From Fallopia convolvulus (lineage: Eukaryota; Streptophyta; Magnoliopsida; Caryophyllales; Polygonaceae): 64,000 nt of DNA. This document shows positions 32,706-44,508 of the stretch, in pieces; positions within the stretch are counted from its first letter, which is position 1, and every line of letters starts with the position of its first letter. The stretch is from assembly GCA_964016875.1 (NCBI GenBank), contig OZ024721.1:3477001-3541000 (forward strand), in the 5' to 3' direction. Below the pieces are notes generated by a model. It was not told where the DNA came from and did no database searches. It saw only the letters and a list, made by a program, of their open reading frames with translations. The translations under genes and the position numbers were made by a program.

Positions 32706-34292
32706 TTACTCCAAGGAAATCATTCCTAGCAACATCCTCAGATGTTCATAGGGTTTTTTGTCCAAAGCCTTGGTGAAAATATCTGCCACTTGATTTTCAG
32801 TCCTACAATGATCCATCTTGATAAAACATTTTTCAACATTATCTCTTAAGAAATGATGTCGAATATCTATATGTTTGGTTCTAGAATGATGCACATGATT
32901 TTTGGAGATATTGATTGCACTTGTATTATCACATAAGATAGGAATAGTTCCAAGAGACATACCAAAATCCACCAGTTGCTGTTTTAACCACAATACCTGG
33001 GAACAACAGGCAGCTGCTGCGACATACTCCGCTTCAGCCGTTGAAAGGGAAACCGAATTTTGCTTCTTCGATCCCCAAGACACCAAACAAGGACCAAGGA
33101 ATTGGGCCATGCCTGATGTGCTCTTCCTATCCACCAAGTGACCTGCAAAATCTGCATCCGAGAATCTGACATGTTGGAACGAGTTGTGTCTTGGATACCA
33201 TAGACATAACCCATCGTTCCCTTTCAAGTATCGCAGAATTCTCTTCACTTCTTTCAAATGTGTTTCTTTAGGATTAGCTTGAAATCTAGCACAAAGACAC
33301 ACACTAAACATAATATCTGGTCAACTGGCCGTTAGGTACAATAGGGAACCAATCATGCCACGGTACATCGTTTGATCAACATCAACATCATTAAGATCAG
33401 CATCAAGACGAGTATTAGGAGAAATAGGGGTATCAAAACTTTTTGTAGAATCCATACCATACTTCTTCAATAGTTCCTTGATGAAATTTTGTTGATGTAC
33501 CTTTGTTCCCTCATCAGTTTGTACCACTTGTAGTCCAAGAAAGAAAGTGAGCTCACCGATCATGCTCATCTCAAACTCATTGCTCATAAGATTCTTGAAG
33601 CTTTCTACAAGTTTGGGGTTAGTAGAATCAAATATAATATCATCAACATAAACTTGAACTACTAAAACCTCACCGTCTTGTTCCCTTAGGAACAATGTCC
33701 TGTCGATCACACCACGTCTGTATCCATTGGCTAATAGAAACTGAGCGAATCTATCATACCAAGCACGAGGAGCCTGTTTAAGACCGTAAAGAGCCTTATC
33801 TAGTATGTAGACATGGTCAGGGTGATCAACATCTTCGAATCCTGGAGGTTGTAGCACATAAACCTCCTCTTGTAGGTAACCATTCAAGAATGTTGTCTTC
33901 ACGTCCATTTGATACAACTTGAATCCCTTGTGAGCAGCATAGGCGATTAGAAGACGGATGGCTTCTATTCTTGCGACAGGAGCGTACGTTTCATCGTAAT
34001 CAATCCCTTCTTGTTGATTGTACCCTTTTGCTACAAGTCTCGCCTTGTTCCTTGTGACAGCTCCAGTGTCATCAAGTTTATTCCTGAAAACCCATTTTGT
34101 TCCTATAGCCATCTTGTACTTTGGCTTGGGAACTAATCTCCATACTTTGTTCCTCTCGAACTGGTGTAGTTCCTCTTGCATAGCAACTATCCAGTTAGGG
34201 TCTTTTAATGCTTCTTTTACATTCTTCGGCTCTGCAAGAGAGATAAACGCATTGAAAGCACAAAAATTCTTAATAGAGGAACGAGTAAGCAC
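32706..34292 (-). pseudogene. E3 Copia reverse transcriptase and RNase H
   Basis: One frame with a single in-frame stop at 33321-33323, between RT and RNase H (LLYLTAS-stop-PDIMFSVC). RT landmarks: KEALKDPNWIVAMQEEL, KWVFRNKLDDTG, ARLVAKGYNQQEGIDY, QMDVKTTFLNG, ALYGLKQAPRAWYD, the catalytic YVDDI (about 33640) and ELTFFLGLQV. RNase H landmarks: FSDADFAGHLVDRKSTSG, SLSTAEAEYVA, LCDNTSAI and KHIDIRHHFLRD, ending at the stop at 32706. The order after integrase is diagnostic of Copia. Confidence 0.92.
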
Positions 34293-34400
34293 ACCTTTAT
34301 CGTATGGAGTGATGATGTTGTCAACAGGATGATCCCTCTTTTGATGATAGTTTCTGACTTCAATTTGAGTGGGATCTGTTCTTGACTCCTCTTGTTCCTG

Positions 34401-35960
34401 TTAGCTTGTCGTTCCATGTGAAGTTCCTTCCCCATGATCTTCCCCAATTTCTTCATTTTGTGAAGTATCATCTTCAGGAACTAGAGTGTTTTCTGTGTCA
34501 TCTTCATCCAAGTCAGGATTCGGAGGCATAACATCGTCATCTGGAGCTTGTGCACCTGTATCTGGAACTTGTGCACTTGCACCTGGATTGACTTCATCAT
34601 CTGAATCTGAATTTAGAACCTTCAGTACATCCTCGTTACTAGATAGGTTCCCTCCATTTTTGGACTCGTCAAAGACAACATGAATGCTTTCTTCAAACTT
34701 CTTAGTCCGTTTATTGAACACCTTGTAAGCCTTGATGTTGGATGCATATCCCATAAAGATGATTTGTCACTCCTTGGATCAAACTTGCCTAGCTCATCTT
34801 TTCCGTTGTACGTTGTGAATAAAACACCTACATCCAAAGACTTTCAAGTGGGAAATATTTGGCTTTCTGCCCTTGATTAGTTCATATGGATTTTTAGAGA
34901 AGTTGGAACGAATGGTGACTCGATTAATGATGTAGCAAGCAGTACCGACTGCCTCAGCCCAAAAGGACCGAGGCAAGTTACTTGCCAACATCATAGTACG
35001 AGCCATTTTTTGTAGTGTTCCATTCTTTCTCTCTGCTACGCCGTTTTGTTGAGTCCTTGGCGTAGAGAAGTTCTGAGACACTCCGTGTTCATCACAGTAG
35101 CTATGAAACATGGAATTCTTGAACTCTGTTTCGTTGTCAGATCTGATAGCCTTCAATTTTTGTCCTATTGATGCTTCTACTTTCTTGATCCAGCTTTTGA
35201 ATGCCATGAACGTCTCATCTTTGGAACCTAGAAAGAGAGTCCATGTATATCTAGTAAAATCATCAACAATAACAAAAATGTACCTGCTACCGCCATGACT
35301 TCTCACCCACATGGGACCACACAAGTCCATATGTACCATGTCAAGAGGATGAGAGGTGCTAACTGACAACTTTGGCTGAAAAGATGACTTGCTTTGTTTC
35401 CCTTTCACACACTCTTCACATAAGCTTTCCTTTTCTGTAAGACCTTTAGGAAGTCCTATCACCAGATTTTGTGAGTAGAGTTTGTGGATTTCTCGATGAT
35501 TTGCATGACAAAACCTCCTATGCCAGAGATCAGTCTTGTCGGCTATTGTAACAAAGCAAAGTTCTTCTTGTGGTTGGAAACTTGAGTCGACAAAATACAC
35601 ATTGTTGTGCCTCTTTCCTTTCAGAACCACAAGATTTGATTTCATGTTTTTGATCATACAGCCATCTGAGGTAAAGGATACCTCGTTGTTCTCTTGCTCA
35701 CAAAGCTGAGCAATACTCAACAGATTGTAACCAAGACCTTTCACCAAGCTTACGTCTTTCACGCTTGTTTTATCACTTAGCTTGACTTCACATGTTCCAA
35801 TGATTTCTCCTTGATTGTTATTGCCAAAGGAAATGTTTCCTCCAGCATTGACTTGAAGTGAGGACAGAATACTCTCGTTCCCTGTCATGTAACATGAACA
35901 CCCGCTGTCAAGGATCCAGCGGATGTTCCCCCTCACTTCAACCTGCAAGAAAGAAATCAC
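34401..35960 (-). pseudogene. E3 Copia protease, GAG-pre-integrase and integrase
   Basis: Protease WILDSGCSCYMTGN near 35910. Pre-integrase DLWHRRFCHANHREIH with the CEECVKGK finger near 35400-35520. Integrase core HMDLCGPM (first Asp), IRSDNETEF (second Asp) and QQNGVAERKN (Glu). The frame breaks near 34795 and is restored near 34750 after about 45 bp in another frame (NGKDELGKFDPRSDK), then continues as MGYASNIKAYKVFNKRTKKF and an acidic linker ending at an in-frame stop (34401). The usual RSDNGTEF reads RSDNETEF here. Confidence 0.88.
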
Positions 35961-36806
35961 GTTTTAACGACCCAGGCCTGCTTAGCCTTCCCGGGTCGGT
36001 TAGCATAGCTCACAGAATGATAAACTTGTGATTGAACTAAAGTAGCTTTATGTGGACTCTTGGAACTAGAAGCAATATTTGAGGGATTAACATGGTTTTT
36101 CCCTTTATTAGTTTTAGAATCTTGCTTCTTTTGTGGTTGTGGGGCCAATTTCTTCTTGTTCTGATGAGATTTATCATACCCTTGATTTTTTCTTACCAGA
36201 CCACTGTTTCTTGTTGTTCCTTGTATTCTGGTTTTGAGCCCTTTTGTTTGACATTTCTAATCCAACCTTACAGTCTTTTTGAACATGACCTCCCCCACCA
36301 CAGTGATAGCACACCCTATAGTATTCGCCAAGATAGCGTTTAGGATGTGGTTTCTGGAGGGTACGTTCCTTCGATCGTTCCTTAGAAGGAACTCTATGCT
36401 AGTTCCCTTAAGACTGTTTTAGGTATATTTTATGAGCCGTTTTTTCAGAATACCATTCAGAGTTATCATTCAGATTACTTTCAAGAATCTTGACTCTACT
36501 CTCTAAATGAGTAACCTTATCTCTAGCGGATTGAAGTTCCCTTGCTTTTCTTTCCATTTTCTCTTCAAAGGTAAGGTCGTCAGGAGGATATTCAGATTTG
36601 TTTTTACCATAACCAATACCACACCTAGCAGGATTAGACTCAATTTGAGTTCATTTACTTAGTTCGTGCTCTAATTCTTCCCTTTTGAGTTGGTGAACAA
36701 GCAAATCTGACCTAAGTTTGTTATTGGTTTCAGTTAGAGTCTTAATATCTTTCTTTAAATCTTCACACTCAGAACAAGGAACAACATTAGTAACAGTAGT
36801 TTCTGA
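35957..36806 (-). pseudogene. E3 gag-protease linker with second CCHC knuckle
   Basis: Continuation of gag after the stop at 36807. It reads a CSECEDLKKD-type coiled-coil segment, then CYHCGGGGHVQKDCK, a second zinc knuckle near 36300, then a basic region (KNKKQW/KKQDSKTNKGK) to a frameshift at 35957. Stops occur near 36660 and 36400-36420. Confidence 0.7.
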
Positions 36807-37982
36807 TCATTTTTCTTCAAGATTAAGACATTTCTCATCAGAAGCTTCTATTTCATCTTGCATCTTTAAGTTATCTTCAAACAGCCTTTTGACAAGGATA
36901 ACAAGATCAGATTGTTTAGCATTCTCTATACTAGAAAGAATTTGTTCAGGAGTTACCTCTTGATCGCCATCTTCAGTCTTCAGAGTCATGGCGCAGACCT
37001 TTGATTCAGACTCATCATCTGAGTCAAGATCCCATGCTGCGATGTAGGCCTTCTTCTTCTCGTTCCCAGTGTCGTTACCTTTGGGACACCTCTTTGCATA
37101 GTGACCCTTTTCCTGACAGTTGAAGCAGGTAACGTCCTTGATTTCTTTCTTCTCAAAGTTGACTCTTTCCTTCATGGCACCTTGCTTCTTGCATCTCCTG
37201 TAGAAAGATCTCATCGCTTTGGTTATGAGAGCCACATCAGAATCATTCTCTAGCTCATCATCATTTCCAACAGTGATGTTTTCAATGGACTTCTCTACCT
37301 TAAGAGCAATACCCTTGCTAGAGCTCGAAGCACCACTGTTGTCTTTCTCATATCGCTCATAGTTAGTCAGCTTTCCAAATATTTCATGAAGTTTGCAAGT
37401 CTTTTTTATTGGATTTTCCTTGAGGAGACCTCTAGTGACCACGTACTTGGGACCTAAGCCATCAACAATTGTTGAGACTTTCTCAGCATGTTTGATAGAA
37501 TCCCCAATTCCAAGATGATTAATGCGATTGACCAAGCCTTCAAACCGAGATTGGTATGTGGCAATGGTTTCTCCATCTTTCATCTTAAAATTGTAGAATT
37601 CCTTTTTGGCGTCTTTCTTATGGCTTTCTTTCAGATCTACGCTGCCAATGTGCATTTGCTCAATGGCTTCCCATGCTTCTTTAGCAGTTTCACAGTTGAC
37701 TACTCTTAGAAGATCTTCAGCACCCAAGGCATTGTTTAGCAGCATTTGTGCCTTGTAGTTCTTCTCCATTCCTGTCCATTCAGTTTGGCCCCATTCGGTC
37801 TTTTTGTTTTTCTTGGCTTCAGGAATGACGTAATCTCCATCCTCAATAACTGACCAGGCTTGGTAGTCATTGCTTTTGAGCCATGTGGTGAAGAGCTTCT
37901 TCCAGTGGTCATACTCTCCAACAACAAGCAATGGAGGCTTGTTCTTTCCAATTCCGACGTTGTAAGTGTTGTTTGAAGTCAT
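36807..37982 (-). CDS. E3 Copia gag (UBN2 domain and CCHC zinc knuckle)
   Basis: ATG at 37982 (MTSNNTYNVGIGKN) lies 54 bp after the LTR; the open frame extends further upstream into the LTR but has no reason to start there. UBN2 region: NDYQAWSVIEDGDY, AKEAWEAIEQMHIG, YQSRFEGLVNRINHLGI and LKENPIKKTCKLHEIFGKL. Zinc knuckle CFNCQEKGHYAKRCP near residue 285. The C-terminus is acidic. It ends at a probably premature stop at 36807, because homologous gag sequence continues beyond. It would form the capsid and bind RNA. Confidence 0.85.
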   Translation of the reverse strand: MTSNNTYNVGIGKNKPPLLVVGEYDHWKKLFTTWLKSNDYQAWSVIEDGDYVIPEAKKNKKTEWGQTEWTGMEKNYKAQMLLNNALGAEDLLRVVNCETAKEAWEAIEQMHIGSVDLKESHKKDAKKEFYNFKMKDGETIATYQSRFEGLVNRINHLGIGDSIKHAEKVSTIVDGLGPKYVVTRGLLKENPIKKTCKLHEIFGKLTNYERYEKDNSGASSSSKGIALKVEKSIENITVGNDDELENDSDVALITKAMRSFYRRCKKQGAMKERVNFEKKEIKDVTCFNCQEKGHYAKRCPKGNDTGNEKKKAYIAAWDLDSDDESESKVCAMTLKTEDGDQEVTPEQILSSIENAKQSDLVILVKRLFEDNLKMQDEIEASDEKCLNLEEK

Positions 37983-38022
37983 TCTGTATTCCTGCACTAA
38001 CACACAATCTAGAGCAAACCTG

Positions 38023-38034
38023 CTCTGATACCAA
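38023..38034 (-). promoter_or_regulatory. Primer binding site of E3
   Basis: The minus strand reads TGGTATCAGAGC next to the 5' LTR, the Copia tRNA-Met PBS. Confidence 0.85.
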
Positions 38035-38035
38035 T

Positions 38036-40247
38036 TGTTGGATCGTGACGCGTTAGTAACAATACAAGGAACTAGTAAGGTTCCCTGGACAGCGAAAATA
38101 AATAGTAGAACACAGAATTTAGAGAGGAAAACTTTCTTTCCGACCAACAAGTCGTAGAAAGAAAAACCTCTACCCCTGAGACTCCTTCTCAGAGAATTTT
38201 CAATAGAATACCTTTATTAAGTTTCAACGACCAACAAGTCAAGTAACTAAGGCACCAACCAAAGTTCCCTGGTAACTACGGCACCGACCGAAGTTCAACC
38301 AACTAGACTTCTACAACCCTAAGAGTAAATCTAAATGGAAGTAAACTACTGACTTACTTGTGGATTCTTCACCCAAAAAAAACCACACACTCATATACTT
38401 GAAAAGCTCTCTCTCCAAGTTCGTCGTCTTCAACCACACCTTTAACCCTAGCTAACCCTAGCTATTTATAAGATAAGTTAAGTCTGATCTCACACGTAAT
38501 TCTGGCCTAATTACGCTAATATTCCACTTAACAAATCCCACACAATAAGGAAAAAGATTGTTTGTGATTTCGGATCCTCAACCATGCCGATTCTTCCCAA
38601 AACCGAATAATCTCGGATTTCCCAAGATAAGATCGTGTGAAGATTGATCTTATCTTCTCTTTTATCTCCTTAAGCAACCGCCTACAACTGTAAATTATCG
38701 TAGAAGATAGCTCGCAGAAGATATGGTAACTTGCCATTTATAGAAAGTCGCGTTCCTTTTGAGACGCACTTCCTAAATCTGTCACTCGTTCCCTCCATCG
38801 TTCCTCACAATGTTCCGTCACTCGTGACCATGTACCTGTTTTCCTGAAACACTTACATGTAAAAGCAAGTTATAACAACTAAGTTTGTTATCATCAAAAC
38901 TAAGAGAAATGACTCGGCTAAAGTCGTTGTTGCCAAGATCAAAAATAAATAACCCTATTCTACTAACTAGTATAGTAAGCAAGCAAGGGGTCGAACCCAA
39001 GAGAACCGGAATTCTGATTAATCAGCAAAGAGCAAAGACAGGGATTTTGGGAGTTCAGGCAAACAAACAAACAAGCAAATATTGTTGGGGATTAAATCAA
39101 TTAAGGAAAAGCAGAGTTTATTCAATCAATTCCACCTTTTTAATCATTCGATCATCAATTCATCCACTTTTCTATTAATTCCCAGGTTAATTCCAATCCT
39201 CATAAAAGATTTCCGCTTGTCCACGGTCCAAGCAGAATTATGATATGAACAAGAACGCTTAATTCAAATCCTGCAAAGTATTAAGGATAGAAGGATATTA
39301 AATCATGCAATCAAGCTACGAGTCTCATGCATAAAATAACAATCAAACACTCTTTCTCAATTCTAGTCCACGGTCCTAGAAAAGAGTTGTTTCAAGGATA
39401 AATAAGATTGCATAGACAACAATCAAACCTAATCCAAACAGTAGATCTAAGTTAATCAAACAAGTTGATCAGGCTTATCAAATCAAACAAAGATCATATA
39501 AATAAAACCAAGAGTTTTGACATTAACCAAGGGGTAGAAAAGTTACCAAAATCTCACGAAATACATAAAAAGGCTTCCTTGATTAAACAAACTCCAAAGG
39601 GAAATTAGTTCTCCATAATACTGAAATAAAAACCTAAAAGTAAAAGTATGCTAGAATTGTGTCCCTCTAAAGTGAAACACGAAACTAAACTTAAATAGTA
39701 GAAATAAATCCGAAACCCTAAGATATAATAATATAAAAAGATAGAATAAAACGAGACGAAGGCGGCGCTGAAAAACAAAATCCGCGGGCGCGGAAATAAT
39801 CCGCGGGCGCGGATCTGCTCGTCACCTCAGCCACGGAATCCCTTCGATCTGCGAGCGCGGAAATAATCCGCGGGCGCGGATTTATCTGACAACTTATTAG
39901 TGTCAACTTCGGAGGTGGTTTTGACCCACTTAGAGTTGGAATTTGAACTCTCCGTACAAACATGAATTGTATCTCTTCGAGTTAGCTTTCCAATGATATC
40001 AAATTCAGCTTCATCCGATCATCGTAGCTCCCGGAATAAGCATTACAAGAAAGTGGTGTCAAAACAACTCCAAATCAACACTTGTCTTCAAAACTCTTGC
40101 AATTCTTCAAATCGTGTCTTCGGTCTTCATATGACAATTATGCTCAAAACTAACCTAAACACACTCAAATCATACCTAAAATACAAGAGTTAACCTATAC
40201 TAAAATATAGCTTATCAAGAAACCATGGAACAACCATTGTTCCAACA
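38036..40247 (-). repeat. 5' LTR of E3, interrupted by a solo LTR
   Basis: Matches 29734-30635 from 38036 to 38909 and again from 40223 to 40247. The interruption is 38910-40217 plus a 5-bp duplication (agaaa). Confidence 0.92.
38910..40217. mobile_element. Solo LTR of an unrelated family
   Basis: 1308 bp with TG...CA ends (TGACTCGGCT...TAGCTTATCA), flanked by agaaa at 38905-38909 and 40218-40222. No internal genes. It carries paired GC-rich palindromic strings tccgcgggcgcgga (about 39781-39814 and 39849-39881). It was probably left by recombination between the LTRs of a full element. Confidence 0.88.
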
Positions 40248-40252
40248 CAATA

Positions 40253-41220
40253 CATGCATCCGGAATTTAGGGTTCCCGAATCTGCTATTGTGCTCCCTAT
40301 GATTGAGCAAGCCTTTGAGTTTTAGTCTCACTTCATCACTCTTATAAAGAGGTCTCAATTTGAAGGAAAGCCCACTGAGTGCCCCCATGGAGCACATCAA
40401 GAACTTCACCGACCTTTTTGACACCATCGTCGCTGATGATGTATCGCTTGAATATGTGCTCTTGAAGGCGTTCAAGTGGTCTTTGGCCGGAAAGGCACTT
40501 ACTTGGCGTGAAAGCCTACCTCCTAGGTCGATTACTACATGGAAGGCTCTACATGACCAGTTTCTGACGAAATTCTTTCCACCGGCTAAGACTACGGAGC
40601 TAAGAAAGCGCATCACTTCTTATCATCAACTTCCCAATGAGACTTTTGTGGAAACTTAGGAGCGGTTTAAGGAACTTCTTCGGCAATGTCCTACTCATGG
40701 ACAACCACCCTATGTGCTTTAGGAGATTTTCTTTCAAGGGATTAATGTTGCTACAAAGGACCGAATCAACCTCCACACCGACTGTGGGTTCATTGAGATG
40801 GATCCCGATCAAGCTTGCGCTTTGTTGGACAAACTCACCAACTATGATGCAATGTATGACACCCAACAAGCCGTCAAGGTTCCAATGAAGAAGCTTTATG
40901 ATCCTAATGCTGAACCGATTGATCAAGATGTGAGGTTTTAATTCATGCAAGATGAGATTAACCGGCTCAAGAAGCAAGTAAGTCACTTCAAATCCACCGC
41001 TCAGCCTTGTCAAGAATGTGGTTACCAAGCTCACACCACCGCTTCTTGTACGAACGTGGAACAAGTCCGGGCCGCCGAAGCTTATGCGGAAGCGAATTAT
41101 ATGCGAGGGCCCTACCGAGGCCAAAACAATGCTTATCTAGGGAGGAACAACAATAACAATTATCCTCAATGGAACAATAATGGCCAAGGTCAAGGTTTTC
41201 AAACTCAACCACAAAAGTAA
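40253..41220 (+). pseudogene. E1 gag, C-terminal piece after E3
   Basis: Resumes the Athila-like gag: HPEFRVPESAIVLP, then HIKNFTDLFDTI, LKAFKWSLAGKALTW and LPPRSITTWKALHDQFL, which is the retrotransposon gag core. Then TKDRINLHTDCGFIEMDPDQA, a coiled-coil EINRLKKQVSHFK and a zinc knuckle CQECGYQAHTTASC. Defects against E2: a TAG near 40325, an extra base near 40383, TAG near 40658 and others, and a stop at 41220. Compared with E2, most of the linker between knuckle and protease is deleted. Confidence 0.82.
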
Positions 41221-41346
41221 AGAGCCCCTCCTTATAGACCTCCCGGTTACCAAGAGCCACCAGCTTGGGCGCAAGGTCTCCTAGAGGGGATAAATGGTTG
41301 TGCAGGTTCTTCAAGGGCTCAACATCACCATCCTTTTTGCCAAGCC

Positions 41347-42294
41347 TTGAGCGAGATGCCCGCGTACACCAAATTCCTTAAAGAAATCTTGTCAAAGAAG
41401 CGGTCAATGTCCGAGTTGACCGATGAGGTGCGATCTCTAGAGCTTCCGGAGAAACTTGGCGATCCGGGTAAATTTGCAATTACTATTGGTATAGGTGCTC
41501 ATCGCTTTAAACCTTTATGTGACCTTGGTGAAAGTGCTAGTCTCCTTCCCCTTTCTATATGGTCCAAAACCAACATGGGACCATTGGAGCCTGTCGATAT
41601 GAATCTCTACATGGCGAACGAATCTTTTGTAAAAGCAACTGGAGTCAATGACGATGTCCCTATCCAAGTTGGAAAATTCTTTGTTCCCAACGACTTCATT
41701 GTGCTAGATATGCCTGAGGACCCTATGGTATCGATCATTCTTGGAAGACCATTCTTAGACACCGCAAGGGCACGTATAAATGTTAGAAAAGGACTTCTCA
41801 CGTTTGATATTGGAGAAGAGAAGGTCGAATTTCATTTGAATTCGCCCACAAGCGAAGTGGCTAGTTGTAGTACTGAGGAGCCTACCGACCCCCCATGGGT
41901 CGGTAACGACCCTTATCTGAATAAAAACGAGGTGGGTGGTGGATCTAGGCACGACATCGAGCCACTTCCAGATCCAGCAGGGTCGTTAACGACTCACATA
42001 GCCTCGGTAACGACCCCTTTTCTGCTCAATTCAGGTGAGTTTTCTTGTTCTTATCCAATCAATTCAGGTCATGATCCTTTCTCCTATTCTCGTTCTATAT
42101 TATATCCTACTGTTAGTCATATGAAGGAGTCAAAACCTCCTTGGTTTTCGGATTTTACTAACCCTGTTGTAGGATTACCGAGCATACTTGTGGATGATCG
42201 AGGGCCAAATACTTTGAAAAGAGGCTTTGAAGCTTTTCCATCTAAGTATGGGGTTTCTTTTGATCCCGACAAAGCTGGATGGAAACCGCCCTGA
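41347..42294 (+). CDS. E1 retropepsin-like protease region
   Basis: Open frame of 315 codons that joins homologous sequence at EMPAYTKFLKEIL. Athila-type protease signature CDLGESASLLPLSIWSK around residue 60, where E2 reads DLGASASLLP, so the Ala of the active-site motif is Glu here. It also has VPNDFIVLDMPEDPM and IILGRPFLDTARA. The C-terminal half is a low-conservation linker whose coding DNA contains palindromes at 41898, 41981 and 42003. It ends FDPDKAGWKPP, as does the E2 frame. No RT follows. Probably no longer functional. Confidence 0.82.
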   Translation: MSEMPAYTKFLKEILSKKRSMSELTDEVRSLELPEKLGDPGKFAITIGIGAHRFKPLCDLGESASLLPLSIWSKTNMGPLEPVDMNLYMANESFVKATGVNDDVPIQVGKFFVPNDFIVLDMPEDPMVSIILGRPFLDTARARINVRKGLLTFDIGEEKVEFHLNSPTSEVASCSTEEPTDPPWVGNDPYLNKNEVGGGSRHDIEPLPDPAGSLTTHIASVTTPFLLNSGEFSCSYPINSGHDPFSYSRSILYPTVSHMKESKPPWFSDFTNPVVGLPSILVDDRGPNTLKRGFEAFPSKYGVSFDPDKAGWKPP

Positions 42295-42615
42295 TCCACT
42301 GAGGAAAGTTTGTCGGGCTAACGACGTTAAATAAAGCGCTTACGGGAGGCAACCCGCTTTTTCTTTTTTTTTCATTTTTGGAATTTTTAGCTTAGTTTAA
42401 TTTGTTTTTATTAGTTTAGAGTAGTTAGGAATCTTGTCTTGCATCTCCACTAAAGTTTTGTAGGGACCCGAGGCGTCAAAAAGGGAACAAGAGGGTCGGA
42501 ACACACCACAACAACACCAAGAGGCCAGCCTAGGGGGGTCGGGGATGACCCATCAGGGATCGGTTACGACCCAGCAAAGGGTGGTACCCACCATCAACAG
42601 CACGGTGCCGACCCT
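42295..42615. other. E1 spacer after the protease frame
   Basis: Noncoding. It includes tcgggctaacgacgttaaa, then cttacgggaggcaacccgc (shared with E2 near 51060), and palindromes at 42537 and 42558. Confidence 0.6.
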
Positions 42616-42996
42616 ATGGAATTCACAATGGGACCTCAGACTGACATGGTCCCCTACTACTCCCACCCCTATGGCTTTGATGGGTCCGACGACTCTCACT
42701 TTCAAGGACAAGGCACATATCATACCGGGTCGAGTTCGGGTGGCAACCCCGACATCTCCCTTCTATCCGCTAAGATGGACACCCTCATGCTTCATCAACG
42801 CCATCTCTATGGGGCGCTTAACCACCACCACAACCAGTTTGTTGATCACAAAAATGAGCTTAAGGATTTCCGTATTGAGTATTATGAAGACCACAAGCAA
42901 GATGTCGAGAGGTGGAATGCTCAAGTGGAATACAACAATTGGTCGGCGCAACAACTCTTCCACACTTCATCACCTCCTAACCATCCTCAAGAGTAA
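42616..42996 (+). CDS. E1 additional small ORF, function unknown
   Basis: ATG-initiated 126-residue frame (MEFTMGPQTDMVPYY...), rich in His, Tyr, Ser and Asp. The middle part (LLSAKMDTLMLHQRHLYGALNHHHNQFVDHKNELK) looks helical and may be a coiled coil, resembling coiled-coil tails that follow gag-pol in some Athila-type elements. E2 has no counterpart. No catalytic motif, signal or membrane segment is seen. Confidence 0.45.
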   Translation: MEFTMGPQTDMVPYYSHPYGFDGSDDSHFQGQGTYHTGSSSGGNPDISLLSAKMDTLMLHQRHLYGALNHHHNQFVDHKNELKDFRIEYYEDHKQDVERWNAQVEYNNWSAQQLFHTSSPPNHPQE

Positions 42997-44508
42997 TTCT
43001 CCTCCTCTTCTAACGCTTCAAGGTGTCCAAGTTAGTTTCTCTTTCCCTTCTCTTTACTTTCTTAATCAATGGGGACATTGATGTTTAAGTATGGGGTGGT
43101 TTGGGAAATTACTTGTTTGAGTCTTGTGTTGTCTTGTGTTTATGTTTTTTGTGTTTATATCTAGTCTTGCTTGAGTCTTTTTCTTTTTTCTTTTTGATGG
43201 ATAAATGCCCTTTTTCTTAGATGTCCTAGGATGGAAATTGCTTGCATCATCATGTAAATCCTATAGCATGCTTTATAAGAATTGCCTAAATCATGATCTT
43301 GCTTTTTGAATTTTGAGCTTATAATGGATATTAAGCATGGATATTTCTAAGTGAAAGCAATCCAACAAATTGAACCAAAGTGAGATATTTTTGGCCTATA
43401 AAGGATATATGTCTTATTCCTTTCTCTTTCATGTGTGATTTGCTCTTCCAAATGAAATTTACCACTTGACAATGGCGTGGTTATTTTAAACTTGAAACCA
43501 ATGAAGATATACTCATTACTTGATTGAATCAAATGATTTTGAACTTATTTTTATAAGCCTATTATATTCCTTTCCCTACCTATACATGATCCCTCTGTTT
43601 GTAGCCCCTTGTTTTGAGCTTAAGGCCTATTTCTAGCTCCACAAAAATTCCCTAGCTATGATAAGCTTGACCCTTTGATCCGGAAATTAGGACTTAGAAT
43701 GGATTATTGAAGGGTGTTATGGATTGATTGGGTGAAAGCAAAGTGATTGTGAAAGGTAGAAAAGGAGTATTGTCTTAGGAATGTTTAAAAGGATGAAGTG
43801 TTTTGGGCTCGGAAATTGCACAATACAGCTCGTTACCGACCCAAAGAAGGTCGGTACCGACCCCCCTCTAAAATAAATAAATAAATAAATAAATAAAAAC
43901 GGGGTGAATTATATAATAAGTGCAAGAGTCCGAAGACTTCTAAGTAAGAAAAGAGGAAAGACAATGATAATAGGTGAAAAGGGAAGTACATTGAAAAGTT
44001 GAAGTGTTTGGTGATTGTAAGAAGAAAGTGTGTTGGTTGAGTGTTGTGTAGTCTAGGAGTCTTGGTTACCGGATTAGTTAGCACCACAAGGCCAAAATAT
44101 TTCCATGCCCTTTGAATTACCAAGCCCCATTACAACCCGACCGAAGGAAACTTCTTTGAAGTTTTCATTGAGCCCCCAAGTTCATTTGATGATTTGACTT
44201 GTTTTGATTTCTTCGGTGGAGAGTTTTTGATATAAGTTCCATTGACTATGAGGTTTTGTGTTTGGAATTTGAGTCGAGTGATTATTGATATACCCTAAAC
44301 ACTTTGAGAGTTGAGTGAGACACATTCCTTGGTGAGGTTGGATTGTGATTGCTTAGAATGTTCATGTGTGCTATGATGTGGAAGTTGTTTGCTCACTATT
44401 CTGCTTGTGCTTCTTTTTCCTTAAAGGCCATTTTTGGGTTTTGTTATTTGGTATTGATGCATGTTAAGTGATTGCTTGAGGATAAGCAAGTCTAAGTATG
44501 GGGTGTTT
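42997..44508 (+). other. E1 3' noncoding region with PPT
   Basis: No gene. Contains an internal PPT-like taagtatggggt near 43087, a perfect palindrome at 43849-43862, an (AAAT)n microsatellite, and the terminal PPT-like aagtatggggtgttt at 44494-44508 abutting the 3' LTR. Confidence 0.75.
43870..43900. repeat. (AAAT)n microsatellite
   Basis: Seven to eight aaat units. Confidence 0.9.

Larger units (their letters stand above)
29734..40247 (-). mobile_element. E3: Copia (SIRE-like) retrotransposon inserted in E1 gag
   Basis: Flanked by caata (29729-29733 and 40248-40252). Minus-strand order: 5' LTR (38036-40247, itself interrupted), PBS, gag with zinc knuckle, protease, integrase, RT, RNase H, an extra ORF region, PPT and 3' LTR. 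Integrase before RT makes it Copia. The large gag and an ORF after pol suggest the SIRE lineage. Several frameshifts and stops make it defective. Confidence 0.92.
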
